Shown: positions 25,942 through 35,038 of the stretch, piece by piece
How the letters are laid out: every line of letters starts with the position of its first letter
Numbering within the stretch: position 1 is the stretch's first letter
DNA from: Actinomyces faecalis
GTDB lineage: Bacteria > Actinomycetota > Actinomycetes > Actinomycetales > Actinomycetaceae
Direction of reading: 5' to 3'
DNA: 64,000 nt
NCBI RefSeq assembly: GCF_013184985.2
Contig: NZ_CP063418.1
Location: 434,001 to 498,000 of the forward strand
The notes under the pieces: model-generated
The model's input: the letters and a program-made list of their open reading frames with translations, nothing else
Told to the model about the DNA's origin: nothing
Database searches by the model: none
Program-made: the position numbers and the translations under genes

Positions 25942-26003
25942 GTCACACGCCTGGTGGCCTCAGCGTGCCGCCTCATGCTTCGCGGGACGGAGGAAGGGAC
26001 GCG

Positions 26004-27230
26004 ATGACGCAGCAGGGGACGCGCCCGCTCATGATCTTCCACGCCCCCTACCCGCTGGCTGAGCGGGCTGCCGCCTCCAGGCTGCGCCCGTTGCGTATGC
26101 GCCAGGCCTTCGCTGCGCTGGGCTACGAGGTCGTGGAGGTCACCGGCTACGCACCTGCCCGCAGGCGGGCCATGGCGCGTGCCCTGGTGCGGCTGGACGC
26201 CTACGCGCGCCAGCGCGCCGCGGACCCGTCGCTGCCCACCCCCTTCGTCTACTCCGAGAACGCTACTATTCCCAGCGCCCTGACTGAGCCCGGCCACCTG
26301 CCTCCCCACCCCTTCCTGGATATCTCCTTCTTCCGCCAGGCCAGTAGGCGTGGGGCGAGGGTCGGTGCGTTCTACCGTGACCTGTACTGGCGTTTCCCCC
26401 GCTTCCGCCAGGACATCCATCCGGTGGTAGACGCGGCGCTGCGGGCCACCTACCTCGCCGAGCTGAGGCAGTGGCAGCGGGCTGGCCTGCGCGTCTACCT
26501 GCCCAGCGCCGCCATGGCCCCGCACATGCCCGTGATAGACCGCCAGGCGATGAGCGCGCTGCCTCCAGGGGCGGACCTGGTATCCCGCCCTGCCCCGGAC
26601 CGGGCGGCGCTGGTGGCCGCGCCGGGCGCGGGCATGGACCTGCTGTTCATCGGGGTACTTGGGGACAACTACCACCTGGAGCCCGTGTGCCAGGCGGTGG
26701 CCCAGACCGAGGGGACCCACCTGACCCTGTGCACGCGTCCCGAGTCCTGGCAGACGGTGGCCGAGCACTACCGTCCCCTGCTGCCCCAGGGGCGCCACCG
26801 TGTGGTCCATGCCTACGGTCCCCAGCTCGAGCCGCTGTACTCACAGGCTGCCGTGGGGGTACTGCTGGTCGAGCCGAGCGAGTACTGGGACTTTGCCGTC
26901 CCCTACAAGCTCTACGAGTACCTGGCCCATGAGCTGCCAGTGGTGGCCACTGCCGGGACGCAGGCGGGCAGGATCGTCCAGGAGCTAGGGATCGGCTGGA
27001 CGCTGCCGGCCCAGGGCGGGGCGCTGGCCGCGCTGCTACGCCACCTGCGTGCCAACCCTGGGGAGCTGGCGCAGGTCCAGGCCCGTATGCGTCTGGTGCT
27101 GCCCGGGCAGACCTGGCAGGCCCGGGCGCGCCAGGTGGCGTTGGACCTGTCCGGATGGGCTCCGGAGCCGGGGACGTCGGTGGACCGAGCAGACCTCCAG
27201 GGACGCGACGAGGGAGAGGAACCAGGATGA
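26004..27230 (+). CDS. Glycosyltransferase (GT-B, GT4-like)
   Basis: A 408-residue predicted glycosyltransferase. The start MIFHAPYPLAERAAASRLRP resembles family members in which the first strand is followed by a short loop. The C-terminal half shows DLLFIGVLGDNYHLEPVCQA, GVLLVEPSEYWDFAVPYKLY, EYLAHELPVVATAGTQAGRI and a terminal LVLPGQTWQARARQV. The PYKLYEYLAHELPV segment is the donor-binding acidic region. ATG 26004 follows a strong GGAGGAAGGG site; the in-frame TTG/ATG-less upstream extension is not needed. It is first in an operon with overlapping junctions through 30.7 kb. Confidence 0.78.
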   Translation: MTQQGTRPLMIFHAPYPLAERAAASRLRPLRMRQAFAALGYEVVEVTGYAPARRRAMARALVRLDAYARQRAADPSLPTPFVYSENATIPSALTEPGHLPPHPFLDISFFRQASRRGARVGAFYRDLYWRFPRFRQDIHPVVDAALRATYLAELRQWQRAGLRVYLPSAAMAPHMPVIDRQAMSALPPGADLVSRPAPDRAALVAAPGAGMDLLFIGVLGDNYHLEPVCQAVAQTEGTHLTLCTRPESWQTVAEHYRPLLPQGRHRVVHAYGPQLEPLYSQAAVGVLLVEPSEYWDFAVPYKLYEYLAHELPVVATAGTQAGRIVQELGIGWTLPAQGGALAALLRHLRANPGELAQVQARMRLVLPGQTWQARARQVALDLSGWAPEPGTSVDRADLQGRDEGEEPG

Positions 27231-28633
27231 GGGAAGCCGGGCTGCTGGACCAGTTAAGGACGGGCATAGCAGGCGTCAGCCGCACCCGTGCCCGGCGGCG
27301 TCCCGGGGTGCTCATGGCCACCCGGATCCACCTGCCTGAGACCGCTGCCGCCTCATTCAGGCTCGACGGCGTTGAGCGGGCGCTGGCCCGCCACCGGGTG
27401 CCGGTGCGGGTGCTGACCACCACCCCTCCACCCTCCGCGCCTCAGGGAGAGAAACGTGACGCCGCCTCGGCCCCCGGACCTGGTGGCGATGGTGACCCTG
27501 CCGGCGTGTCAGTGTCCCGGTGGCCGGCGCTGCGCGACTCCTCGGGCTATCTGCGCGGCTACCTGCCCTACATGTCCTTTGACGTTCCGCTCCTGGGACG
27601 CCTCCTGGCTGCTGCTCGCCCCGACGTCGTCCTGGTTGAGCCGCCGCCGACCACCGGCGTCGTCGTGCGCCTGGTCTCAGCGCTGCGCAGGCTCCCCTAC
27701 GTCTGGTACGCCCCTGACGTATGGTCGGTGGCCGCAACCTCCACCGGCGCCCCCCACGCGGTGCTGGCGGCAGTGCGGGCGATGGAGTCCTTCGCCGTGG
27801 GCGGTGCCCAGCAGGTCATCGCGATCAATGACGAGGTGGCCCAACGCGTGCACGAGCTCGGTGCCCGCAGCGTGCGTGTGGTGCCCAACGGCATCGACAC
27901 CTCCGTCTTCGCCGCTACCGGCCCGCTGCCCAGCGCCCAGGAGAAGGCGGAGCTGGGGATCACCGGCCCCTACGCGGTCTATGCCGGCACAGCCTCGGAG
28001 TGGCAGGATGCCGCCGTCTTCGCCCGCGCCCTGGCGCAGGTCCGACGCCACCACCCCACCGCCCAGCTCCTCTACCTCGGGCAGGGGGCGAGCTGGGCGG
28101 AGATCGCCCAGGCCGGAGCCCAGGTGCCGCCAGGACCCGACGGCGCACCCGCCGTCGTCATGCACGGCCTCATGCCCCCTGAGCAGGCCGCCCGCTGGCA
28201 GCGGGGAGCGGCCTGCGCGATGGTGTCGATCAAGCCCGGGCTCGGCTACGACTTCGCCTATCCCACCAAGGTGCTGGCGGCCCTGGCCTGTGGCACGCCC
28301 GTCCTCTACGCCGGACGCGGCCCGGTGGTCCAGGACCTGGCCAGCCACGACCTGGGCTGGGCCGTGGAGCACGACACCGACGCCGTCGCCCAGGCCCTGG
28401 AGGCTGCCTTCACGGCTGACGCCACCCTGGGGGAGGCTGAGCATGCTGATCGCGCCACCAGGCTCCACCAGTGGGTAGAGGACCACCGCTCGCTACGGGC
28501 CACCGGTGAGGCCGTGGCGGCAGAGCTGCGCAGCGTCGTGCTACGCGATCGCCAGGCTCGTCAGGCCCGTCGCCCTTGGGGGTGGGCCCGACGGGACCCC
28601 TCAGGCCATGACGGTGCCGGGAGGAGCAGGTGA
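27227..28633 (+). CDS. GT4 glycosyltransferase
   Basis: A 468-residue GT-B protein beginning inside the previous stop (ATGA). Hydrophobic strand GVLMATRIHLPETAAASFRL starts the N-terminal domain; LPYVWYAPDVWSVAATSTG (about residues 145-163) and AQQVIAINDEVAQRVHELG mark the acceptor side. VRVVPNGIDTSVFAATGP is the typical GT4 linker, then AVYAGTASEWQDAAVFARAL and YDFAYPTKVLAALACGTPVL for the donor site. Substrates unknown. The next gene overlaps by GTGA. Confidence 0.85.
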   Translation: MREAGLLDQLRTGIAGVSRTRARRRPGVLMATRIHLPETAAASFRLDGVERALARHRVPVRVLTTTPPPSAPQGEKRDAASAPGPGGDGDPAGVSVSRWPALRDSSGYLRGYLPYMSFDVPLLGRLLAAARPDVVLVEPPPTTGVVVRLVSALRRLPYVWYAPDVWSVAATSTGAPHAVLAAVRAMESFAVGGAQQVIAINDEVAQRVHELGARSVRVVPNGIDTSVFAATGPLPSAQEKAELGITGPYAVYAGTASEWQDAAVFARALAQVRRHHPTAQLLYLGQGASWAEIAQAGAQVPPGPDGAPAVVMHGLMPPEQAARWQRGAACAMVSIKPGLGYDFAYPTKVLAALACGTPVLYAGRGPVVQDLASHDLGWAVEHDTDAVAQALEAAFTADATLGEAEHADRATRLHQWVEDHRSLRATGEAVAAELRSVVLRDRQARQARRPWGWARRDPSGHDGAGRSR

Positions 28634-30729
28634 CCGGCTGGGTCGGCGCCACTGGGACGCTCCTCCTGCTGGCGGCGGCCACCTGGGGGCCGGGACTAGG
28701 ACTGCTGCTGGCGGCCGGGGCACGCAGCCGCCTGGCGCGCCTGGCCTGCGCCCCGGCACTGACCTTCGCCCTCTACGGCGTGGGGGGAGTGCTCTTCAAC
28801 AGTCTGGGCCTGCGGTGGCACGTGCCCACCGTCGCCCTCTACGTCCTGACCTGTGTGGTGCTTGTCGCCGGTGTGCGCTGGCTCATCCTGGCCGCCTGGG
28901 GCAGGCCGCTGACCTGGCGGACGTGGCTGGCGGTGCCTGTGGACCCCTCGGGAGCGAAGGAACCGGCCAGCGGCGGAGGGGCTCCTGGAGAGCCGACCGG
29001 AACGCTGCCGGCGCTGACCGGTCCCCGCTGGCTGGGGCCGGTAGCGGTGGCCGTGACCTGGCTGGTCATGCTCAGCCCGGTCTTCCCAGGGACCTCCCCC
29101 TCCGAGCCGATTCAGTCGGCTGACTCGATCTACCACTACAACCAGGCCTGGCTCATCGAGCACACAGGCAACGCCTCCATGCTCAACGGCAACGCCAGCA
29201 TGTTCGGTCTGGACGGCCACTCCAGCTTCTACCCGATGGTCTGGCACGAGATCACCACGCTGGCGGCCTTCGGGTGGAGCCAGGTGGTAGAGGCGACCAA
29301 CACGATGCTGCTGCTCGTGCCGCTGGTCTACCTCATCGGCCTGGTCTACCTGGTACGGGTCATCCTGCCTGAGATCCGTGCCGCGGCTTGGATCGCGCTA
29401 GGGGCCAGTGCTCTGATCCCCATCTTCCCCATGCGCCTGCTCATGGATACCGCGGTGTGGCCTTACACACTCGCCCTGGCAGCCTGCCCCGCCGTGGCGG
29501 CCTGGACCATCGCCTTGTGGAGACGCTGCCTGTGGCTGTGGGGGCTGGGACGGCGGATGCGTGCCCTGGCGGCGCTCGCGGCCGTGCTACCTGCCTACGC
29601 CGGCCTGGCACTGACCCACCCGGCGACCCTCATCATTATCGGCTGGCCGTTGGCGGCCGTGGCCTGGACCGGTATCGTCCTGGCCGCCTGGAGACTGCTG
29701 CGCCACGGGGAGCGACGACGTCGTGCCCTGGGTGTGGCGCTAGTGGTCCTGGCGGTGGCCATGGTGGTGGCGCTGGTACTCGTGGTGGTCAGCCCTGGAC
29801 CACAGCAGGCCCACTTCGGGCGCCGTCCTTTCCGCACCTGGGACTACAGCTGGAAGAAGGTGGTCTCCGCCCTGGTCCTGTTCTACGGGGGTGGCGGCTG
29901 GACGATGAAAGCCACCCTGGTCTCGATGGCGCTGGCCTGCCTGGGCGGGACGGTGGTGAGCCTGCGCCGGCGGCGCCACCGTGGGGCGGTGGTGGCATGG
30001 CTGGCCTGCCTGCCGTTGATCATCGCGGCGATGGCACCCATCCCGGTCCTGTCCGCTCTCACCGGCGTTTTCTACAACAACCCGCACCGGATCAAGGCGA
30101 TGACGGCACCGGCAGCAGTGCTGCTGGTGACCATCGGGGTGGCGGCGCTGGGGCACTGGTTGATGGAACGCCTGCTGGAGCGGGCTAAAGGCCGTGGAGC
30201 GGCGCAGGTGCGCCAGTGGTCGCCGGTGGCGGTGGGGGCTGCGGTCCTGCTCGTGGCGACGACAGCCACCTGGCCGGGTGTGCGCGCGGACGTGGCCGGG
30301 GCCTTTACGCCCGGTGCCTTCAACCAGCGCAGGGTCGTCTCTGCGCAGGAGAAGGCGATGATGCACCGACTGGCGCAGGAGCTGCCGGACGACGCCCTGG
30401 TGATCGGGGACCCGGTGGCGGGGACGGCGATGCTGCCCTTCATGGCGGGGGTGCGCTCGGTGTGGATGTTCGCCGGGCAGGCCGACTCTGACGCTGACGG
30501 GCTCTACCTGCGCCACTACTTCAACCAGATCCACTCCGATCCGCACGTGTGCGAGATCCTGCGTGCCCACGAGATCCGCTACTTCTACCAGGACGCCAGC
30601 AAGTTCTTCAACGGCACCTGGCTGGCCCGGCTGCGTCCGGGGCTGTATGACGTGCGCACGACGACGGGCTTCACCCTGGTGGATCGTGGTGGCACGGCCC
30701 GGGTCTGGGAGATCACGGCCTGCGACTAG
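28630..30729 (+). CDS. Large polytopic membrane protein, DUF6541-type (GT-C-like)
   Basis: A 699-residue membrane protein with roughly 13 hydrophobic segments and a C-terminal extracytoplasmic domain of about 170 residues. The first external loop contains SADSIYHYNQAWLIEHTGNA and SSFYPMVWHEITTL (about residues 158-212), with acidic and His residues where GT-C enzymes place their catalytic Asp. The C-terminal part includes LPDDALVIGDPVAGTAMLPF and YFYQDASKFFNG. This matches DUF6541 proteins in Actinomyces and Bifidobacterium surface-glycan loci. I infer a polyprenyl-phosphate-sugar-dependent glycosyltransferase; no activity is established. A paralogue lies at 32.1 kb. Confidence 0.75.
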   Translation: MTGWVGATGTLLLLAAATWGPGLGLLLAAGARSRLARLACAPALTFALYGVGGVLFNSLGLRWHVPTVALYVLTCVVLVAGVRWLILAAWGRPLTWRTWLAVPVDPSGAKEPASGGGAPGEPTGTLPALTGPRWLGPVAVAVTWLVMLSPVFPGTSPSEPIQSADSIYHYNQAWLIEHTGNASMLNGNASMFGLDGHSSFYPMVWHEITTLAAFGWSQVVEATNTMLLLVPLVYLIGLVYLVRVILPEIRAAAWIALGASALIPIFPMRLLMDTAVWPYTLALAACPAVAAWTIALWRRCLWLWGLGRRMRALAALAAVLPAYAGLALTHPATLIIIGWPLAAVAWTGIVLAAWRLLRHGERRRRALGVALVVLAVAMVVALVLVVVSPGPQQAHFGRRPFRTWDYSWKKVVSALVLFYGGGGWTMKATLVSMALACLGGTVVSLRRRRHRGAVVAWLACLPLIIAAMAPIPVLSALTGVFYNNPHRIKAMTAPAAVLLVTIGVAALGHWLMERLLERAKGRGAAQVRQWSPVAVGAAVLLVATTATWPGVRADVAGAFTPGAFNQRRVVSAQEKAMMHRLAQELPDDALVIGDPVAGTAMLPFMAGVRSVWMFAGQADSDADGLYLRHYFNQIHSDPHVCEILRAHEIRYFYQDASKFFNGTWLARLRPGLYDVRTTTGFTLVDRGGTARVWEITACD

Positions 30730-30783
30730 GACCGACGGCTATCCTGGGCCCGCAAGACGCACACGCAGGCAAGAGGAGACCGG

Positions 30784-32079
30784 ATGCGCATCGCCGTCGT
30801 CGCCCTGGGAAAGATCGGGCTGCCGCTGGCTGTCCAGTACGCCACGAAGGGCCACGAGGTTATCGGGGTCGATATCAGCGAGCGGACGGTGGAGCTGGTC
30901 AACCAGGGTGTTGAGCCCTTCCCCGGCGAGGCCTTCCTCCAGGACAAGCTCAGCGAGCTGGTGCCGGCCGGCCGCCTGCGCGCCACCACGGACTACTCTG
31001 AGGCCGTCCCCGGAGCGGACGCGGTCGTCCTGGTGGTCCCGCTCTTCGTCAACGACGAGACCTGGGAGCCGGACTTCGCCTGGATGGACGCCGCCACTCG
31101 GTCGCTGGCTGAGCACCTGACGCCGGGCACCCTCATCTCCTACGAGACCACGCTGCCTGTGGGAACCACCCGCAGACGCTGGAAGCCTATGATCGAGGAG
31201 ACCAGCGGCCTGCGCGAGGGCAGCGACTTCCACCTCGCCTTCAGCCCGGAGCGGGTGCTGACCGGCCGCGTCTTCGCAGACCTGCGTCGCTACCCCAAGC
31301 TGGTTGGTGGTCTGAGTGAGGCGGGCACCAGGGCGGGGATCGCCTTCTACGAGCAGGTCCTCGACTTTGATGAGCGTCCCGACCTCCCGCGCCCCAACGG
31401 CGTGTGGAACATGGGGACTGCCGAGGCCGCTGAGATGGCTAAGCTCGCTGAGACCACCTACCGTGACGTCAACATCGGCCTGGCCAACCAGTTCGCCGTC
31501 TACGCGGACAAGGCCGGTTTTGACATCGAGCGCGTTATCGACGCCTGCAACTCCCAGCCCTACTCCCACATCCACCGTCCCGGCATCGCGGTGGGTGGGC
31601 ACTGTATCCCGGTCTATCCGCGTCTGTACCTGTCCACGGATCCTGACGCCTCGGTGGTGCGCACAGCCCGTCAGTTCAACGCCACGATGCCGCACTACGT
31701 GGTGGGGCGTGCCGAGGAGATGCTCGGGTCACTGGAGGGGTTGCGCGTGGTGGTGCTGGGTGCCTCCTACCGTGGCAAGGTGAAGGAAACTGCCTTCTCC
31801 GGGGTGTTCCCCACCGTTGAGGCCCTGCGTGCCAAGGGGGCTGAGGTCCTGGTCCAGGACCCCATGTTCTCCGACGACGAGCTCGCCGGCTTCGGCTGGG
31901 CCCCCTACCACCTGGGTGAGGCGGTGGACGTCGCCATCGTGCAGGCCGACCACCCTGAGTACACGACCCTCACACCCACGGACCTGCCCGGCGTACGCCT
32001 GCTGCTGGATGGGCGGCGAGCCACGGACCCGGCGCTGTGGGTAGGTACCCCGCGCCTGGTCATCGGTGGTGGTCAGTGA
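30784..32079 (+). CDS. UDP-N-acetylhexosamine 6-dehydrogenase (WecC/WbpA-like)
   Basis: A 431-residue nucleotide-sugar dehydrogenase that oxidises C6 to the uronic acid with two NAD+. Motifs: RIAVVALGKIGLPLAVQYAT (residues 2-21), VVLVVPLFVN, ETTLPVGTTRR (about 120-130), FSPERVLTGR (about 154-163), AEMAKLAETTYRDVNIGLAN (about 217-236, catalytic Lys/Asn) and the catalytic Cys in AVGGHCIPVYPRL (about 269-281). With the trio at 16.4-19.2 kb and the 2-epimerase it can start a UDP-GlcNAcA to UDP-ManNAc3NAcA route; with the 2-epimerase alone it could make UDP-ManNAcA. ATG 30784 has a GAGGAGA site. WbpA versus WecC cannot be decided by eye. Confidence 0.9.
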   Translation: MRIAVVALGKIGLPLAVQYATKGHEVIGVDISERTVELVNQGVEPFPGEAFLQDKLSELVPAGRLRATTDYSEAVPGADAVVLVVPLFVNDETWEPDFAWMDAATRSLAEHLTPGTLISYETTLPVGTTRRRWKPMIEETSGLREGSDFHLAFSPERVLTGRVFADLRRYPKLVGGLSEAGTRAGIAFYEQVLDFDERPDLPRPNGVWNMGTAEAAEMAKLAETTYRDVNIGLANQFAVYADKAGFDIERVIDACNSQPYSHIHRPGIAVGGHCIPVYPRLYLSTDPDASVVRTARQFNATMPHYVVGRAEEMLGSLEGLRVVVLGASYRGKVKETAFSGVFPTVEALRAKGAEVLVQDPMFSDDELAGFGWAPYHLGEAVDVAIVQADHPEYTTLTPTDLPGVRLLLDGRRATDPALWVGTPRLVIGGGQ

Positions 32080-32123
32080 CTGGCCGGTGCGTGTGAGCCT
32101 GGCCCGTAGGGCTTGAGGATGGT

Positions 32124-34151
32124 ATGAGCGCCATGACGGTGGCGGTGGTGCTCGGCGCCTTGACGTTGGGCCTGCTTCTGCTGCTTGCCCCCGGCTGGCT
32201 CATCGCCTGGGCCGGAGGGTTGCGCGGCCTGGCGGCCGCCTCGGTGGCGACGGGTCTGTCCTGCGCCGTCATTGGCGTGGCCGAGATCTTCACCTCCGCC
32301 GCAGGTCTGCCCTGGGGGCGGTTCGGCTGGGTGGCGATCACCGCCCTGAGTGCGGTGGCCGCCGCGCTGCTCCTTGGACTCAGGCGACTGCTGCCTGGCT
32401 CTCGTGGGATGTCCGGGTCCGACGCCGTTGCCGGAGCTCGTGCCCCATCTCAGATCCGCTCCCGCCCCGGTCCTGACCGGCTCGTCCTCTTGGGCGGGTT
32501 CGCACTCTCCGTCGTCCTCGCTGCAGGCGGGCTGTGGTGGGGGACTGGTGGTGTGACCACCCCACCCCAGGCCTTCGACGCCGTCTTCCACCTCGCCGCC
32601 GTCCAGACGATCCGTGAGGGCGGCGACGCCTCCAGCCTCGGAGGTCTCGCCGACCTCTACCAAGGGCGCCGCGTCTACTACCCAACCGTCTGGCACGGCG
32701 CGGCCGCGCTGCTTCCCGGCACAGCCTCGCTGGCCTCCAACGTGCTTGTCATCATCGTTGGGGCCGTCAGCTGGCCGCTAGGCGTTGTGGGGCTCATCGA
32801 CGCCGTTGTGTGTGCACCCCCGGACCGCACATGCCTGCCAGGTACAGCCGGGAAGGCTCGCGCCCTGACCTTGGTCACCAGTGCCCTGGCCGCCGCCGCG
32901 ACCAACGCCCAGGCCGTGACGCTCACGACGCTCGCCGTGTGGCCCTACGCACTGTCCCTCGTCTGCCTACCGGGTGTTCTCGCCCTCGCCCACACGCTTA
33001 CCAGCGCCGCCGAGTGGCGTCCTCGTCTCGTGAGTGCCCTGCTTGCCCTCGGCACCGCCGGGGGAGCGGTGCTTGCGCACGGCAGTGCTGTTTTCAACCT
33101 CCTCGTGCTCCTGGCCGCCCTCGTGGTCTCCTGGCTGGCCCGCCTGCTGCGCGCGGGTGGCGTGAAACGCCGACGAGTCCTGTCCGTCCTCGTCCTCGTG
33201 CTCGTGGTGGGGGCTGCCGGTGCCTGGATGATGCGCGGTGCCCTGGCCTCCGTTCTCGGCTACGAGCGCGACGGTGGCAGCGCGCTGGCGACCCTTGCCC
33301 AGTCACTCATGGACACGCCCCAGTACGGGCCTCTCACCTGGCATGGACTACCGGTGGGAATCGGTCTGCTCGCACTGGCCGCCGTCGCTGTCCACCGCCG
33401 CGGGCGCGAGATGCGCCTCCACCTGGTCACCTGGGTGCTGGCGCTGGGACTTGTGGTGCTCACCGGTGGGCCGCAGTGGCCGGGCAGAGCGCTGGGCGCC
33501 GTGTGGTACCTGCAAAAGGCCCGGGTCCAGCCCCTGGCCGTCATCGCCCTGCTTGTTCTCGTCGGTCAAGGCCTGTACCTGCTGCTCATGCGCTGGTGCA
33601 GCCAGGAAGGCCTGCGTGCTCGCCGTCGGACTACCGCCCTCGTGGGGGCAGTGGCCGCCACGGCCCTGCTGGCCGTGCCCTTGCACGCGCAGCTGGCTGC
33701 CAGTATCCACGACGACGAGCGCATCGCCTACGGCACCCTCGTCACCGAGGCCGAGCTCACCTCCCAGGGTGAGCTTGCGGCTCTGCTGCCTCCGGGGTCC
33801 GTCGTCGTTGCCGCACCCTCGCTCGGGGGCACGTACCTGTGGACCGAGCACGGCGTCGGAGTCGTCTACCGGACCCGGGTTCAGCCCGCCGAGGACAGCC
33901 CCGAGCTCAGACTCGCCGACGCCCCCGCTGTCCTCGAACCGGGCAGCCGGGCCTGCACGGCCCTGAAGGAGCTTGGCGCCGACTACTACCTGTCCGTGAC
34001 CCGCGATCCCTCCGGGCTAGAGCACGGCAGTGCCCCGCTGCGCTGGGACGCGGGCCTGGCCCACTGGCCGAATGAGGGCATGGAGCGCGTCAGGATGCTC
34101 CCGACCCCGACCGGCTCACTCACCCTGAACCGGATCATCGGCTGCGGCTGA
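32124..34151 (+). CDS. Large polytopic membrane protein, DUF6541-type (GT-C-like), second copy
   Basis: A 675-residue membrane protein with the same plan as the protein at 28.6 kb: about 13 hydrophobic segments, then a C-terminal extracytoplasmic domain. The first large loop carries PPQAFDAVFHLAAVQTIREG and RRVYYPTVWHGAAALL, equivalent to the SIYHYNQAW and FYPMVWHE segments of the paralogue, so the Asp/His and PxxWH positions are conserved. C-terminal SVVVAAPSLGGTYLWTEHG and ELGADYYLSVTRD resemble the paralogue tail. Probably a second lipid-linked-sugar transferase. ATG 32124 has a GAGG site 5 nt upstream. Confidence 0.73.
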   Translation: MSAMTVAVVLGALTLGLLLLLAPGWLIAWAGGLRGLAAASVATGLSCAVIGVAEIFTSAAGLPWGRFGWVAITALSAVAAALLLGLRRLLPGSRGMSGSDAVAGARAPSQIRSRPGPDRLVLLGGFALSVVLAAGGLWWGTGGVTTPPQAFDAVFHLAAVQTIREGGDASSLGGLADLYQGRRVYYPTVWHGAAALLPGTASLASNVLVIIVGAVSWPLGVVGLIDAVVCAPPDRTCLPGTAGKARALTLVTSALAAAATNAQAVTLTTLAVWPYALSLVCLPGVLALAHTLTSAAEWRPRLVSALLALGTAGGAVLAHGSAVFNLLVLLAALVVSWLARLLRAGGVKRRRVLSVLVLVLVVGAAGAWMMRGALASVLGYERDGGSALATLAQSLMDTPQYGPLTWHGLPVGIGLLALAAVAVHRRGREMRLHLVTWVLALGLVVLTGGPQWPGRALGAVWYLQKARVQPLAVIALLVLVGQGLYLLLMRWCSQEGLRARRRTTALVGAVAATALLAVPLHAQLAASIHDDERIAYGTLVTEAELTSQGELAALLPPGSVVVAAPSLGGTYLWTEHGVGVVYRTRVQPAEDSPELRLADAPAVLEPGSRACTALKELGADYYLSVTRDPSGLEHGSAPLRWDAGLAHWPNEGMERVRMLPTPTGSLTLNRIIGCG

Positions 34152-34349
34152 TGAGGCCGGCGAGCTGACCGGCCAGGACCCGCGGATCCTCAACGACAAG
34201 GGCGTCAGCCTCATCGGCCACCCCCGAGGGTCTGTTCACCCACGGCTACACCGCTCGGCTCGGGCACCGCTCCTGAGGACGGACCTGGTGGTCTGCCGAC
34301 GGGGAACCGGATGTCGTCGGCTCGGGTGATCTGCTGAACCGTGACGTAT
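34152..34349 (+). pseudogene. Intergenic stretch with a short decayed coding remnant
   Basis: About 200 bp without an intact gene. Directly after the upstream stop, one frame reads as a plausible peptide (LTGQDPRILNDKGVSLIGHP), and after a one-base shift in the C5 run at 34229-34233 another continues (EGLFTHGYTARLGHRS, then stop at about 34275). This is compatible with the decayed 3' end of a gene, but no family is recognised and it could be chance. Confidence 0.25.
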
Positions 34350-34361
34350 TAGTCTCCTGGA
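34350..34361 (+). promoter_or_regulatory. Leaderless -10 box for the lipoprotein gene
   Basis: TAGTCT at 34350-34355, 6-nt spacer, ATG at 34362. Confidence 0.6.
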
Positions 34362-34973
34362 ATGAGACGTTCCATCCTGATCCGTGTCGTCGTCGCCCTC
34401 ATGTCGCTGGCCGCCGTCGGAGGCTGTTTCTTAGCAGGAGGCTCCGCGTCCTCATCCTCGGCAAGTCCGACGGCTTCGGTACCGGCCGTCGTCTCAGCCT
34501 CGGCGACCGAGGTGGACAGCGAGGTGGTCTCCACCGCAGCGGCCCTGGAGCCCTACACAGCGCCCTCCTCACAGTGCGCGGCGATGAACGAGGTCCTGCT
34601 CACCGCCTTGGAGGAGCTGCCGCAGGGACGGGCCTACACCTCTGCACCGACCGGGGCACAGGACCGCCAGCCGCTCTGGGGGGCCTTCACCCAGGTGCTG
34701 GAGGATACCTACGGTGCACGGCTGCAGGAGACGGCAGGCACGGACGCCGTGGCGACAAGCGCCCTCAAGGCCTTGACGGAGTACAACAGCGCTTTCGCGC
34801 GGCTGACGAGCGGGGACGTGGTCGAGTTCTCCGACCCTCAGACCGTCCAGGAGGCGATCGCCGAGGGGTCAGCGCCTGCCGCCGACCCCGAGTACCTGCG
34901 CACGGTCGACGCGATGACAACAGCCCATGTCACGCTCACGCAGTGCCTTCCAGACTGGCCTCTTGTCTTCTGA
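34362..34973 (+). CDS. Predicted secreted lipoprotein of unknown function
   Basis: A 203-residue protein with a lipoprotein signal peptide: MRRSILIRVVVALMSLAAVG followed by GC, giving lipobox AVGGC with lipidated Cys22. A Ser/Ala-rich linker (about residues 27-60) precedes a small globular domain of about 140 residues with two Cys (in SSQCAAMN and TLTQCLPDW) that could pair. No family is recognised. It sits alone between the glycan operon and the convergent NlpC/P60 gene; the leaderless promoter suggests independent expression. Confidence 0.8.
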   Translation: MRRSILIRVVVALMSLAAVGGCFLAGGSASSSSASPTASVPAVVSASATEVDSEVVSTAAALEPYTAPSSQCAAMNEVLLTALEELPQGRAYTSAPTGAQDRQPLWGAFTQVLEDTYGARLQETAGTDAVATSALKALTEYNSAFARLTSGDVVEFSDPQTVQEAIAEGSAPAADPEYLRTVDAMTTAHVTLTQCLPDWPLVF

Positions 34974-35038
34974 GAGCTGACCGGCCCGAAAGGATGGCGG
35001 ACCCACGGCGCCGGGCGTGAGTCTGGATCAGACGCTGC

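Noticed and set aside
21908..32079. Enterobacterial common antigen-like wecB/wecC system
   Set aside because: Only the epimerase and dehydrogenase resemble it; no other wec functions are present and the WbpB/E/D-like trio points to a different uronic acid.
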